Shown here: positions 1 through 9,400 of the stretch, piece after piece
How positions within the stretch are numbered: the first letter of the stretch is position 1
Layout: each line of letters begins with the position of its first letter
Origin: Acidobacteriaceae bacterium
GTDB lineage: Bacteria > Acidobacteriota > Terriglobia > Terriglobales > Acidobacteriaceae
Reading direction: 5' to 3'
Length of the DNA: 15,921 bases
NCBI GenBank assembly: GCA_003162255.1
Contig: PMMJ01000154.1
Coordinates: forward strand, 12,061-27,981
Notes under the pieces: model-generated
Told to the model about the DNA's origin: nothing
The model's input: only the letters and a program-made list of their open reading frames with translations
Databases searched by the model: none
Program-made: the position numbers and the translations under genes

Positions 1-524
1 ATAAGTGTTTACAACGACTTAACAGGTTTTAGGTGGCTGCGTAAGTACTTCAAAGGTCATGAGAGACGCGTTTATCTTGGGCTGGAATCTTGGGCTGGGA
101 CTCGACCGCTCCAAAGCAAATCGACGAATGGAAAACTGCAACCGTTCCGCCGACTGTCGACGACAAGCGCATTTTGCCGCGATTTGACGGCCGATCAATC
201 CAAGAAGCCGGGTTCCTCTCAACACGACGAGATTCAGTTAATGAGCGACGCGGCGTGTTTTCTGAGCGCCGGCGTGAAGTCGCCTGCAATCGCCCAGTGG
301 GGGGGATTAGACGCCCTCGCTCCTATGCGGACCCAATTTCGGCGCTGGAAGGAAGCAATCTCAGCAACAAGAATCCTTCATGAGATTGCCCTGAGGACAG
401 CCTAAGTCGACTGGAAAATTGAAGTTAACTTGGGCGGCAGGCGGCATTAGATTTCCCGCCATCGTGCCTTTGCTCGGCTTTAGAGCTGCCCTCGACGTAA
501 TTCTGCTAAAAAACTGTGCGTGTT
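1..524. other. Non-coding or degraded region downstream of the esterase gene
   Basis: I see no recognisable gene here. Short open frames exist on both strands, but none has a known motif, a good ribosome binding site or convincing codon use. The first ~50 bases are more AT-rich than what follows. A 13-base unit is tandemly duplicated at 74-99. An imperfect hairpin (GGCGG at 440-444, CCGCC at 456-460, with outer arms GGCA at 436-439 and TGCC at 465-468) lies about 60 bases past the minus-strand stop codon of the esterase gene. It could help end the operon transcript, but it lacks a clear T-run. Confidence 0.5.
74..99. repeat. 13-bp tandem duplication
   Basis: Two adjacent 13-base units, ATCTTGGGCTGGA (74-86) and ATCTTGGGCTGGG (87-99), differ only in the last base. 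This looks like a simple slippage duplication in non-coding DNA. No function is apparent. Confidence 0.6.
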
Positions 525-2561
525 TTAGTGTGGCCAAGAATCTGTGCGAAAGGGCGATGCCGGTAGTCCCTCCGCGTTCGAAAGATCGCAGTCCGGACTG
601 TCGGCCCACGCGTATCGGACTGCCACTGGAGCTGCAACTTCAGGGCTGGACACGATGATTGAGCTTCCTTCGATCGACGCTTGCGCCCAGTGAAATTGTC
701 GATCCTCTCCGGCGATCGCAAAACCCTGCGGAATGCCTCCACCCTTGGCCCGCAAACCGCCGTCCGCGTGCACGAATCGAATGCGGATTGCGTTTCCCTC
801 AACGGACATGGATTGATATCGGGGTCCTGAATAGACGACCGGGGTTTCATAGGTGACACCCAGCGCCCATAGCGCCAGTCGTTGTCCTACCTCCGCTTTC
901 CGATGAGGGTGAATGTCTTTCGGATCTCCGACATCAATGGTTACGGCTAAGCCAGTGTGAGGGATCTTGTTCAAAGTGAACAGTTGCGCTTCCCGCAGTT
1001 CCGCCCAGGCGGATTCCGTTGGATGGTCGGGACTCGCGCCATGATTTGGCAGCTGCACGATGAGGAACTCCATCGCGGCGTAATGCGAGGCGGAGCGCCA
1101 ACTCTGGATGAGATTCGGCAGAAGCACACGATATTGCTGCGCTTTCAAGGCGTTGCTCTCCCCCTGATACCAGATCGCGCCGCGGAACGAGTATGGCAGC
1201 AAAGGCGCGATCATGCCTTGATATAGACCGGAAGCATGACGGTGTGGGTAACCTGCCGGGGGAACGTTTTCAAGCACGAAGCCCGTTAACGCTGCAGGAG
1301 TGAATTCCTTTACCACTCCCCATCCCTCCTGGTGCAGGTCGCGGAACCAGATCGTAACCTGCGTCCAGTCGCCCGAGGCATGAAGCAGCGAAGTAGCATA
1401 GTCGTCCCAGTCGGTAATCGTCGACTGCAAAGAGCGGAAACGGAATGAACCATGGCCTCGCACCCAGAAACGGATGCCTGCATAACTGCTCAGGTCCACC
1501 GGCAATCCATCTGGCTGGAATTTGGCGGTCACACGAGAGTCGTCAGAGGCGTCGATCCGGCCGGCGACCTGAGCGGCGAAGCCGGTGCCACCGCGTCCGG
1601 GAGAGATCAGAGCGAATGTCGTCTCGGGCGCGGCACGCCAGTCATAGAACCAATCGCCGCCGAAAGCTGTGTGGGCGCTACCATCATCGAAGTTGGCAAG
1701 CGGAAGTGGCTTGCCTGGATGCGAGGGCTCTGGAATGAGCTCAAAGTCATCGAATGCCAAATCGAAAGGTGCTCGGCTGGCGGTGAATGTGTCGCCCTCG
1801 GAGCGGTTCCATTCCTCGAGAATCGGCTCGATTTGCGGATCCTGCTTGACCGCCTCCGGCGCGATCCATTCTTCGATGGTGGTTCCAGGCCATGCGGCCT
1901 CGATGATTCCAATCGGAACCTTCAACTTGCGGTGAAGATCGCGGGCAAAATAGTAGGCGACGGCGGAGAAATCCTTGACCGTATCGGGGGTGCAGGGTTG
2001 CCACGAGGCGGGGAGAGTGTCCACCTGCGGGGCGAGCGATATCTTTCTGGGAACGTTGAAGAGCCGAAGGTTCGGGTAATCCGCTTTAGGAATCTCCTGG
2101 TCCGCGCCCGTGGAACCGCTCAGCGCAAAAGTCATGTTGGATTGTCCCGACGCGATCCAGACTTCTCCGATCATGACGTCCTTAATAAGGATGGTCTTTT
2201 TGCCAGCAACCGCCAAGCTGAATGGTCCGCCGGCATGCATTGCAGGCAACCGCACGCTCCAGCGGCCCCTGGGGTTTGTGATTGTCGTCCTTGAAGTTCC
2301 CACCAGGCTGACCACAATCTTTTCACCGGGGTCAGCCTTGCCCCAAATGTGAATTTCCCGCCCCTGTTGGAGAACCATGTGGTCGCCAATCAAATTGGGG
2401 AGTGTCGGTTCGGCCCGGCAAAACGGTGGGGAGAGGAGCAAGCACATCGAGAAAAAGAGGTGCCAACGGCCAAGAAGGGAGCTTCGTTTTGCCGGTCTTG
2501 TATCGCGCATCCGGTTAAGCGACCGCGAAGACGAACCACAGTGGCACAGATTAATAGCCAT
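525..2561 (-). CDS. Secreted SGNH-type carbohydrate acetylesterase (sialate O-acetylesterase family) with internal CBM-like domain
   Basis: Predicted 678-residue exported esterase that would remove O-acetyl groups from glycans. Visible in the protein: the SGQSNM nucleophile block (138-143, catalytic Ser about 141), a WYQGESN block (464-470), a DIHPH block holding the probable catalytic Asp/His (Asp about 549, His about 551), and the family-typical C-terminus GLPASPFRTD. About 145 residues (286-432) between the first block and WYQGESN look like a CBM11/CIA30-type beta-sandwich (FDDGS, ISPGRGGTG, GIRFWVRGHG, DWTQVTIWF), making the protein long for the family. The ATG at 2561 is chosen because AGGAAGG precedes it closely. 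An upstream GTG (2591) overlaps the stop of the preceding gene, and an inner ATG (2510) gives the most compact signal peptide (hydrophobic run FFSMCLLLS) but lacks a ribosome binding site. It lies 26 bases after the GH42 gene, probably in the same operon. Family is secure; substrate is not, since such enzymes often act on acetylated xylan or pectin rather than sialate. Confidence 0.88.
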   Translation of the reverse strand: MAINLCHCGSSSRSLNRMRDTRPAKRSSLLGRWHLFFSMCLLLSPPFCRAEPTLPNLIGDHMVLQQGREIHIWGKADPGEKIVVSLVGTSRTTITNPRGRWSVRLPAMHAGGPFSLAVAGKKTILIKDVMIGEVWIASGQSNMTFALSGSTGADQEIPKADYPNLRLFNVPRKISLAPQVDTLPASWQPCTPDTVKDFSAVAYYFARDLHRKLKVPIGIIEAAWPGTTIEEWIAPEAVKQDPQIEPILEEWNRSEGDTFTASRAPFDLAFDDFELIPEPSHPGKPLPLANFDDGSAHTAFGGDWFYDWRAAPETTFALISPGRGGTGFAAQVAGRIDASDDSRVTAKFQPDGLPVDLSSYAGIRFWVRGHGSFRFRSLQSTITDWDDYATSLLHASGDWTQVTIWFRDLHQEGWGVVKEFTPAALTGFVLENVPPAGYPHRHASGLYQGMIAPLLPYSFRGAIWYQGESNALKAQQYRVLLPNLIQSWRSASHYAAMEFLIVQLPNHGASPDHPTESAWAELREAQLFTLNKIPHTGLAVTIDVGDPKDIHPHRKAEVGQRLALWALGVTYETPVVYSGPRYQSMSVEGNAIRIRFVHADGGLRAKGGGIPQGFAIAGEDRQFHWAQASIEGSSIIVSSPEVAAPVAVRYAWADSPDCDLSNAEGLPASPFRTDSWPH

Positions 2562-2563
2562 GA

Positions 2564-2570
2564 CCTTCCT
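2564..2570 (-). promoter_or_regulatory. Ribosome binding site deciding the esterase start
   Basis: On the minus strand AGGAAGG lies just ahead of the ATG at 2561, with the AGGA part 5 bases away. Neither the alternative GTG at 2591 nor the ATG at 2510 has a comparable site. Confidence 0.45.
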
Positions 2571-2587
2571 ATCGCGCAAATTGCAAC

Positions 2588-4699
2588 TCACTTTTCTTCG
2601 AGTATCACCAGGTCCCAGGGCTTCAACGTGAGCGATTGCGCGGGAGCAATCTCGGTATTCGTGAGAATATCTTCGGCGGCTTTGTACGGATACTGAAAAG
2701 TCTGCGGGTCGCTTGAATAATTCATGTAGTAGTGGATGATTCCTCCTGCACGGTTGGTGCCGTGCTTCACGCGCACTGGCGCGGGCAATTGCTGGTCGGG
2801 ACCAGTCACTCCGGCTTTTCTGAGAACATCGAGAATCACTTTTGCTTGCAATGTGTCAGATAGTACCGTCCCCTCGTAAGTCAAAGTTCCGGCACCGAAG
2901 TGATTCTGAGTAAGAGCCGCGTATTTGCCAAAAAAAGGGTGATCATAGAAGGCCAACGGCTGCGCGCCCTCAAGAATTAGCATCTCGGCCCAATCCGACA
3001 CATGATTGTCCGAGCCCGTCTTAAAAGGGTCGTCCTTCAATGCCAGCGGCTTTGCCAGACTTGAAAACTCCTGGTAACGAAAACCGGCGGCTTTGCGCAG
3101 TGGCCCGGGCGCCATGGTCCAACGAACGGTGTTGTATTCATTGGTAAAACCGCTCTTGAACGCCACGATGAGGTTGCCCCCACCGCGGACGTACTCGCCG
3201 AGCCGGTTCAACACTTCGTCGCTGGCAACGTACAACGGAGGCACCAGGATCACTTTGTAGTAGGAGAGATTCGTGCTCTCGGGAAAAATGAAGTCAACAC
3301 CCACGTTTTGTCTATACAGAGCGCCGTACATCTGGTTCAGGATGGTCCGGTAGTTAACCGTGTCGCAGAACTTCATAAACTCGATGCCGTAGTAGGAATC
3401 GCTGCTGTAGAGAACTGCGACTTTGTTACTGCGTTTCAGGTCAACGATCTTTGGTCCGATGCGTTTCAACTCATGCGCCGTGCGGCTCACTTCGGCGTAC
3501 GCGCGATCGGGCTCCAAGTCGTGCGACAGCACTCCTTTCCAGTAAGTCTCTTGTCCGTAGTGGATGGAATGCCAATGCCAGTACTCAACCATATTCGCGC
3601 CTGATGAGAGGTGGGAGTAGACGTCGAGGCGGAGCTGGCCATCGTAGGGTGGAAACTGCTCCTTCGAATCCCAACCGATGGTTTGCGCATTGGTCTCGGT
3701 GACGAGGTAGTTTGTTTGCTTGAGCGAACGGGAGTAGTCCCCACGCATGGTGGAATCAAGTCCGTCAAACTGATCTTGCGTGCCGTGATAAGGATTGACG
3801 GCCACAATGTCGAGCATACGGGCAATGTCGTGCTCGTTGACATCGGCTCGCGGCGGACCAGCAAGATCATGGGTGACGAACTGGTCGGGCCTCTTGTACT
3901 CATTTACGATGCCGGCTTGCCAGCCAAGGAAGTCAGTGGTCATCCATTGCTGGTAGCGCTGCCATTCTAGCTTCCAGCCGGGATTGATGATGCCTTCTTG
4001 TGGCGGGATCTCAGTCCAATCGTTTAGCCGCTGTCCCCAGTAGTTCAAGCCCCAGTCTTTGTTCATTTCGTCGACCGTCTTGAACTTCTTCTGGAGGTAG
4101 CTGACAAATCCCTCCTGAACGTCATGATTCGCGGCAGCGCCGGAGGAGGTCTCGTTGTCAATCTGCCAGCCGATAACGGTGGGGTTGTTCCTGTAATGCT
4201 CAAGGAGTTTTCGGATCACGCGCTCGCAGTAGAAGCGGTAGGTGGGATTCATCAAGTCGGTATTTTGACGATAACCGAATGTAATGGTCTGTCCGCCGAA
4301 GCGCGTGATTACGATCTCCGGATGCTTCTTGTACATCCAGGCCGGAATGGAGTAGGTCGGAGTGCCAAGAATGACTTTGATGCCTGCCTTCTGCATCCGA
4401 TCAATCACGCGATCCATCCAGGCATATTCGAAGCGACCATCCTCCGGTTCCCATAATCCCCAGCTTGATTCACCCAGACGAACCACCGCGATGCCGGCTT
4501 CTTCCATCAGCCGTACATCCTGTTCCAAGCGCTCGTAGGGCATGTATTCGGGATAGTAGGCAACACCGTAAAGGACCGTTTCCATTTTGTCGGGAGCGAA
4601 TGCGGGCTTGCTCTGGGCGGCGGAGATGCATCGGTGGAAGAAGGTCAGCGCCAGAATTGCGGCAAGGAAGAAGGACCGTGCGATGGAGGTTGCTATCAC
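2588..4699 (-). CDS. Secreted GH42-type beta-galactosidase family protein
   Basis: Predicted 703-residue exported glycoside hydrolase of the GH42 (beta-galactosidase trimerisation) type, expected to release terminal beta-galactose or possibly arabinopyranose from oligosaccharides. Seen in the sequence: an early YYPEYMPYERLEQDVRLM block and GIAVVRLGESSWGLWEPEDG, both typical of the GH42 barrel; WQIDNE, with the probable acid/base Glu183; VTETNAQ, with the probable nucleophile Glu335; then EYWHWHSIHYGQETYWKGVL. A C-terminal trimerisation-like domain includes VGVDFIFPESTNLSYYKVILV. I place the start at GTG 4699: AGGAG lies 9 bases upstream, and the product begins with a clean signal peptide (IATSIARSFFLAAILAL, likely cut after HRCISA). 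A longer reading frame to 4903 would overlap the previous gene by 143 bases and hide the signal peptide. The zinc-binding cysteine cluster of some GH42 enzymes is absent. The gene sits 61 bases after the beta-helix gene. Confidence 0.9.
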   Translation of the reverse strand: MIATSIARSFFLAAILALTFFHRCISAAQSKPAFAPDKMETVLYGVAYYPEYMPYERLEQDVRLMEEAGIAVVRLGESSWGLWEPEDGRFEYAWMDRVIDRMQKAGIKVILGTPTYSIPAWMYKKHPEIVITRFGGQTITFGYRQNTDLMNPTYRFYCERVIRKLLEHYRNNPTVIGWQIDNETSSGAAANHDVQEGFVSYLQKKFKTVDEMNKDWGLNYWGQRLNDWTEIPPQEGIINPGWKLEWQRYQQWMTTDFLGWQAGIVNEYKRPDQFVTHDLAGPPRADVNEHDIARMLDIVAVNPYHGTQDQFDGLDSTMRGDYSRSLKQTNYLVTETNAQTIGWDSKEQFPPYDGQLRLDVYSHLSSGANMVEYWHWHSIHYGQETYWKGVLSHDLEPDRAYAEVSRTAHELKRIGPKIVDLKRSNKVAVLYSSDSYYGIEFMKFCDTVNYRTILNQMYGALYRQNVGVDFIFPESTNLSYYKVILVPPLYVASDEVLNRLGEYVRGGGNLIVAFKSGFTNEYNTVRWTMAPGPLRKAAGFRYQEFSSLAKPLALKDDPFKTGSDNHVSDWAEMLILEGAQPLAFYDHPFFGKYAALTQNHFGAGTLTYEGTVLSDTLQAKVILDVLRKAGVTGPDQQLPAPVRVKHGTNRAGGIIHYYMNYSSDPQTFQYPYKAAEDILTNTEIAPAQSLTLKPWDLVILEEK

Positions 4700-4708
4700 T
4701 GTCTTGTG

Positions 4709-4713
4709 CTCCT
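4709..4713 (-). promoter_or_regulatory. Ribosome binding site supporting the GTG start of the GH42 gene
   Basis: AGGAG on the minus strand lies 9 bases upstream of the GTG at 4699, in the short gap after the beta-helix gene. It decides the start against the longer frame that reaches 4903. Confidence 0.6.
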
Positions 4714-4760
4714 TTGAGGCGGCGCTAGCGGCTTCCGTGACGTGGCCTTCGCAACAGGAA

Positions 4761-6368
4761 TCACTTAGCGCACGCGACCGATTCGATTGCTCCTCGGTCG
4801 ACGCCGCCGCATTGCGGCACCGTGACACCAAAGAAATCTCTGGCCCCGCTGTTTTCAATTGCCTTCCCGGAATCCACGGCGGGCGAGTTCTTTTGGGGCG
4901 CATATCCCGAGATTGTGTGGCGACCGAACCCAGCGTGGCCAGGGTTTGCCAACAGCGGATTCGAGGTGAGGGCGTGCGGATCGTCCGCTGGAGGCACTCC
5001 GTAGTAGACGTTGAAGTCGTAAACGTTGTTCACGCTCTTGCCGGGACCGGGTGCGGTCTCGTAAGAACCATCGGGGTTTCCCTTTACGCCATACGAGAAT
5101 CGCGCGATGCCTTCAACATAGAAAATGTTGTTGTAGAAGTACGTATTCGTCGCCCACCCGGTCCAATCCGTGTGGAGAACGACATCCACGTTCTCCCCTT
5201 TTGCAACATAGATAGTGTTGTTATAGATGAGCGTGTTCCTCACCGGACCCGAGAGCTTGATCCCCCGGTGATGATCGTTCTGGCTGATGTTGTAGCGAAC
5301 AATCGTGCCGGTATTCCCCACGCTGTTCTCCGGACTCTGCGACCCTTCGTTGCAAATCAGCAAGAATCCACCCTCGTTGTCGTGGCTGTAGTTGTACTGG
5401 ATGATCGTATTGCGGCTGTTCCAGTCGGAATCGAAGCCTTCCGCATCATGTTGCCCGCGCGTGCCATAGACTTCGTTGAACTGCACCACCGTATTGTCGG
5501 CGCTCCACGGCCAAATGCCGACGTTGTAGTCTTGCGAGCGCTGGCTGGCATGGGCGACGACGTTGAATTCGACCACCGCCCCGTCGGTGGCAACGTTCAC
5601 AATTCCGTCACCGCCGATATCGTCCAGTGCATTATTCCGAATCACCACTCCCAGGCTTGGGTACCACTTCGAGCGTATCCAGTGCGTGGACGAACCAAGA
5701 ATTCCGCTGCGATCCACGTGGCGAATGTGATTGCCCTCGATGCGGAGATCCACAAAGCGACTCGGCTTCTTGTCCCCGACACAGTGATAAGTGATCCCGC
5801 CATTCTCTTTCATCTCATTATTGCCGTTGACGTCGTGAACATCGAGATCGTCAACATAGATGTGATGCGCATCGCCGTAATCCTCAGCCACGACGCGAAC
5901 GCCGCGGCGGACTCCCGGAGATGTTCCCGTGTTAGTCACCTCGAGGCTGCGGATCTCCCAATATTCCTGGTTCTTCAGCAAGACCGCGTCTTCGGCTTTT
6001 CCGTTGCCGTTAATCACCGGCTTCGGCTCGCCGCCGTACTTGTCAATCATGATCGGCTGGCGCTCCGTTCCCGACCCCTTCGGCCAGAGCTGTCCCGTCC
6101 AAGTCGAGCCGGACTTAAACAAAATGCGATCACCGGGGGAAAAGACGGTTGCGTTGACCCTGGCCAGTGTTTTCCATGCCGTGGATAAAGAAGTGCCGCT
6201 GTCGTCGTCGTTGCCCGACGTCGAATCAACGTAGTAAGTCGTTCCTGATTTCTGAAGACTGCCCGCACTGCCCTGGCGACTCTGTTTTCCTAAGCTGCCA
6301 ATCCCTCCCGCCATCAACAAGACAATGCATAACCAAAGACTCTGGCGAGATGCCCTAGCGGCTTGCAT
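4761..6368 (-). CDS. Secreted right-handed parallel beta-helix protein (pectate-lyase-like fold)
   Basis: Predicted 535-residue exported protein. After an N-terminal hydrophobic segment (residues 10-22), the block TYYVDSTSGNDDDSGTS...AWKTLARVN...PGDRILFKSG (44-86) is the usual opening of secreted beta-helix proteins. Asn-rich coils typical of the fold follow: VIRNNALDDIGGDGI (242-256), VVEFNVVAH, VVQFNEVYG, IIQYNYSHDNEGGFLLI (322-338), IVRYNISQND, LIYNNTIYV and FYNNIFYV. The block EGFDSDWNSRN (310-320), then a coil with DNEGG, recalls the acidic calcium-binding face of PL9-like lyases, but I cannot assign a polysaccharide lyase family or a catalytic base. The C-terminus (SPAVDSGKAI...DFFGV..GGVDRGAIE) is the common end of this group. 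The ATG at 6368 has GGAG 5 bases upstream. It lies between the TonB receptor and GH42 genes, so a glycan lyase, glycosidase or binding role is likely. Confidence 0.82.
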   Translation of the reverse strand: MQAARASRQSLWLCIVLLMAGGIGSLGKQSRQGSAGSLQKSGTTYYVDSTSGNDDDSGTSLSTAWKTLARVNATVFSPGDRILFKSGSTWTGQLWPKGSGTERQPIMIDKYGGEPKPVINGNGKAEDAVLLKNQEYWEIRSLEVTNTGTSPGVRRGVRVVAEDYGDAHHIYVDDLDVHDVNGNNEMKENGGITYHCVGDKKPSRFVDLRIEGNHIRHVDRSGILGSSTHWIRSKWYPSLGVVIRNNALDDIGGDGIVNVATDGAVVEFNVVAHASQRSQDYNVGIWPWSADNTVVQFNEVYGTRGQHDAEGFDSDWNSRNTIIQYNYSHDNEGGFLLICNEGSQSPENSVGNTGTIVRYNISQNDHHRGIKLSGPVRNTLIYNNTIYVAKGENVDVVLHTDWTGWATNTYFYNNIFYVEGIARFSYGVKGNPDGSYETAPGPGKSVNNVYDFNVYYGVPPADDPHALTSNPLLANPGHAGFGRHTISGYAPQKNSPAVDSGKAIENSGARDFFGVTVPQCGGVDRGAIESVACAK

Positions 6369-6426
6369 TTCGGCTCCACATCCTGTACCTACCGAGACTG
6401 GTTAGCAGCAATTGTTGAAAAGACTA

Positions 6427-6457
6427 CCGGGTAGCCACAGGTTCGCGAGTTACCCGG
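6427..6457 (-). terminator. Hairpin after the TonB receptor gene, possible terminator or attenuator
   Basis: A perfect 7-bp inverted repeat, CCGGGTA (6427-6433) and TACCCGG (6451-6457), starts about 15 bases past the receptor stop codon. On the minus strand it is followed after four bases by CTTTTC, a weak T-run. It could partly end transcription after the receptor, lowering expression of the beta-helix, GH42 and esterase genes. The 3' arm is also part of a short self-complementary stretch (CTACCGGGTAG, 6424-6434), which could form a competing structure. Confidence 0.35.
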
Positions 6458-6471
6458 CAAGCTCTTCGTTC

Positions 6472-9400
6472 CTAGAATTCAAACCGAATGGCAAACTGCC
6501 CGTTTCGCGGGCCATCGACCACTCCAAAAATTTGCCCCCAGTTGGCCGCACCGATACTATTCTGATTGTTGCCGTAGCAGCCATTGATGTTGTAGTAGTG
6601 ACGGTTGAAGATATTGTAGAACTCCGTGCGAAATGTCAGTCTGTATCTTCCATCGGAGCCCATGTTGAAGTTCTTCAGCAGGCTAGCATCTTCGTCGGCC
6701 TGTCCAGGACATCGCAGGGCGGAAGTGCCTGGCGACGGCGGCAGGTACCCTGCTGACGGATTGCTCGCGACGCTCTGCGGGATGTAAACATCCTGCGCAG
6801 GGATGGTGGTCTGACCCGCCGGTATCGGCACGTAGTGTCTCGGATTGTTGGGGCCCGTGTATCCCGCCAGATTGAACTGTGGATAGATGTCTCCCCACAG
6901 TGGCCAATAAGGATTGGCAGCTCCAACGTGGAACGGCGCGCCCGTGTAGTACTTGACCAATCCTGTTAGCGTCCACCCACTAACAATTCCATTCACCACA
7001 TGGTTTTGACCTGCCAACGATTGCCTACCCCTGCCGAAGGGAAGTTCGTAGCTGACAAATCCTTTCACAACATGTGCCAGATCATAGCCCGTAACCGCGT
7101 GCGCCGCCTGACGCATGTTGCCGAAATCCTGCACGCCGGTGTAATAGTTGTTGCCCTCCTGCTGCGAGGAAAACGAGTCTCCCTCTTGCCGGGACCACGT
7201 GTAACTCATGTCCATGGTCAAGCCGCGCCCGGTGCGCTTGACTACATCCACAACCATCGAATCGTAGAAGCTTTGGCCCAAGGGCAGACCAACGTAGTTG
7301 AGGTTGGCATAACCCCAATAATTACCCTCTGCGTCGGCCAGTTGCGGGTAGGGCGCGATCGCCGCCAGAGTAGAGGCACAGAAGTTTCCGTATACATATT
7401 GGTTCCCGGATGGATAGGGGACGCCGAACTGGGCGGCGTCTGCCGGGCTACATACATAGTTGTAGGCAACGCCTTGCTGCGCCAACCGCTGAAAAGTCGC
7501 GGTTGGGCCTTGATTCCATGCCAGCGCGGTGTCCGTCAAATGGTGGCCGCGGTTGCCGACATAAGCTACCTCCAAACGCGTGTTCGGAGTGAGCTCGTGC
7601 TCGATGCCAAAGTTGAACGCCTCGCTATATCCCAGCTTGAGAGCTCGAGGATCAACGCTAACCACCGGAAACAGGGCCGGGGATATGGGCGGGGTGTTGG
7701 CGTCCGGCCTAATCACCGTGCCTGGATATCCTTGGTCCCAATCAAAGCTGCCTGTCTGGTTGATGCCCAGTTGCGGCGCAAACGCGTCGGGCACGCCGTT
7801 AGAGAAAGCCACGCCCACGGGATTGTAGATCAGGCCGAAAGAACCGCGAACCACGGTCTTGGGCTGCAACTGATAGGCAAATCCGAACGAAGGCCCGAAC
7901 TGCTTCGCGTACTCGTTCTTTTCAAAGCTGTCGCTGCCGTTCTTGGCAAAGATCAGCAACCCGGGAGCGTTGTAGTTCGGGTTGATGGCGTTGAGATCGT
8001 AGTTTGCCCAGTTGCCATTCTTTTCGTGAAAGCGGAAGTTGTAATTCCAGCGCAGCCCCATGCTCAGCGTAAGTCTTGACGTGGCCTTGTAGCTGTCCTC
8101 CGCGAACAGCACCAGCCCTTTCTGCCGCCCGTACAGGTCGTAGGGCACCCTCTCGCTGGCGTTGTTCACCTGCCCTAGGAGGAACGAGGCGTAGGCAAAT
8201 CCGTCGTACGGATATCCCGCCCCGGCGGTGTAGTTGCTCGAAAAATTAAACGAAAGAGCTCCTTGGCCAGAGCGGCTGTTGATCTGGTGGGCTACGAAAT
8301 CACCTCCGAAAGAGAGGTTATGGCGGCCTTTGCTCCACGTGAGGGTGTCGCCGATGGTTTGATTGACGCCGGTAGCATCCCCCTGCCAGGTACTGCCCAG
8401 GAACGTCTCGCTGTGACCATACGCGCTGTTGTCCGAGAAACCAATGTATGGAAAGTTGGTGGCTCCGGTGTTTCCGAACCCGAGTTGCGAGTTCCAGTTT
8501 CCGGGGTCCGTAGGCGAACTGGCATTGTAGTCGTAGTTGTAGGTGAAGTTCAGGACATTCAGAACCGTCGGGCTGAAGGTATGCGATTCGCTGACCCGCC
8601 ACTGTTGCGAACGGAAGATCTGAAAGCGAGCATCGGAAAGTGGCCCGCCGTTCTGGGTTCCGGCCTGCCACAAGCCGCCGCTGTCGTCCAGAGTTCGCGG
8701 TTGGTGGTTGTAGACCCACGAACCAGAGAGACGGTCTCGCTCCCGCAGCACCTGGTCCAGTTTAACCACATACCAGGTGGGAGTCTGGTTAGGCGTGCTT
8801 TTGCTCAGGCCTCTGCTGTTGCTGTCGATTCCGCCAAATTGCGGAGCGTAATACTGCTGGTAGATCTTATTGACATTCGTCGCCACCGCGCTAATCCGGT
8901 TTGTGGGGATGATGTTGCCCGTGAACTGATTTCCGGTCGTCGGATCGTAGATCATGTTTTCCTGTGCAACAACGGCCTGGCCCGCGTTGTTTTGCGTCAT
9001 GATTGGCACCGGGTTCTGGTTCGCAGGGTACCCATTGCACAATCCCGTTCCGTTCCCTCCAGTGCAGAGATCCCCTCCCAGCAGGCTGCTGAAGTTTCCC
9101 GACAAGAAATCCGACGTAGGAACAGCCGCCGACCCTCCGTTGAGACCGAAATCGGTTTGTTGAAAGCGCTCAAAGGCGCCGAAGAAAAAGGTCTTGTCTT
9201 TGATGACCGGGCCGCCCAGGCTGAAGCCGTAGTCCCAAGCGCGCCACTTGGGCTTACCCTGACCCAGGTTGTCATCTGTCCAGGTATTCGCGTCCAGCAG
9301 TTCGTTGTGGCCATATAGAAACGTGGAACCGTGGAGCTTGTTGGTTCCCGACTTAAGATTAAACGCGATCACGCCACCACCGGTGATGGAGCTCTGCGCA

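Noticed and set aside
1452..2294. 280-codon plus-strand frame opposite the esterase gene
   Set aside because: The opposing minus-strand frame carries the GQSNM and WYQGESN motifs of a known family; this frame has nothing recognisable.
4934..4943. GTGGCCAGGG matching the tRNA 3' end at 15907-15916, as a possible att site
   Set aside because: Only 10 bases match, and the site is inside the coding sequence of the beta-helix gene, so it is most likely coincidence.
4587..6188. Very long open frame (533 codons) on the plus strand opposite the beta-helix gene
   Set aside because: It lies mostly antisense to a gene with clear family motifs. Its translation is Val/Arg-rich with no recognisable domain and fits a shadow of GC-rich codon use on the other strand.
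7000..9318. Two long plus-strand frames (359 and 351 codons) opposite the TonB receptor gene
   Set aside because: Both are fully antisense to the receptor, have no known motif and are compositionally like antisense shadows.
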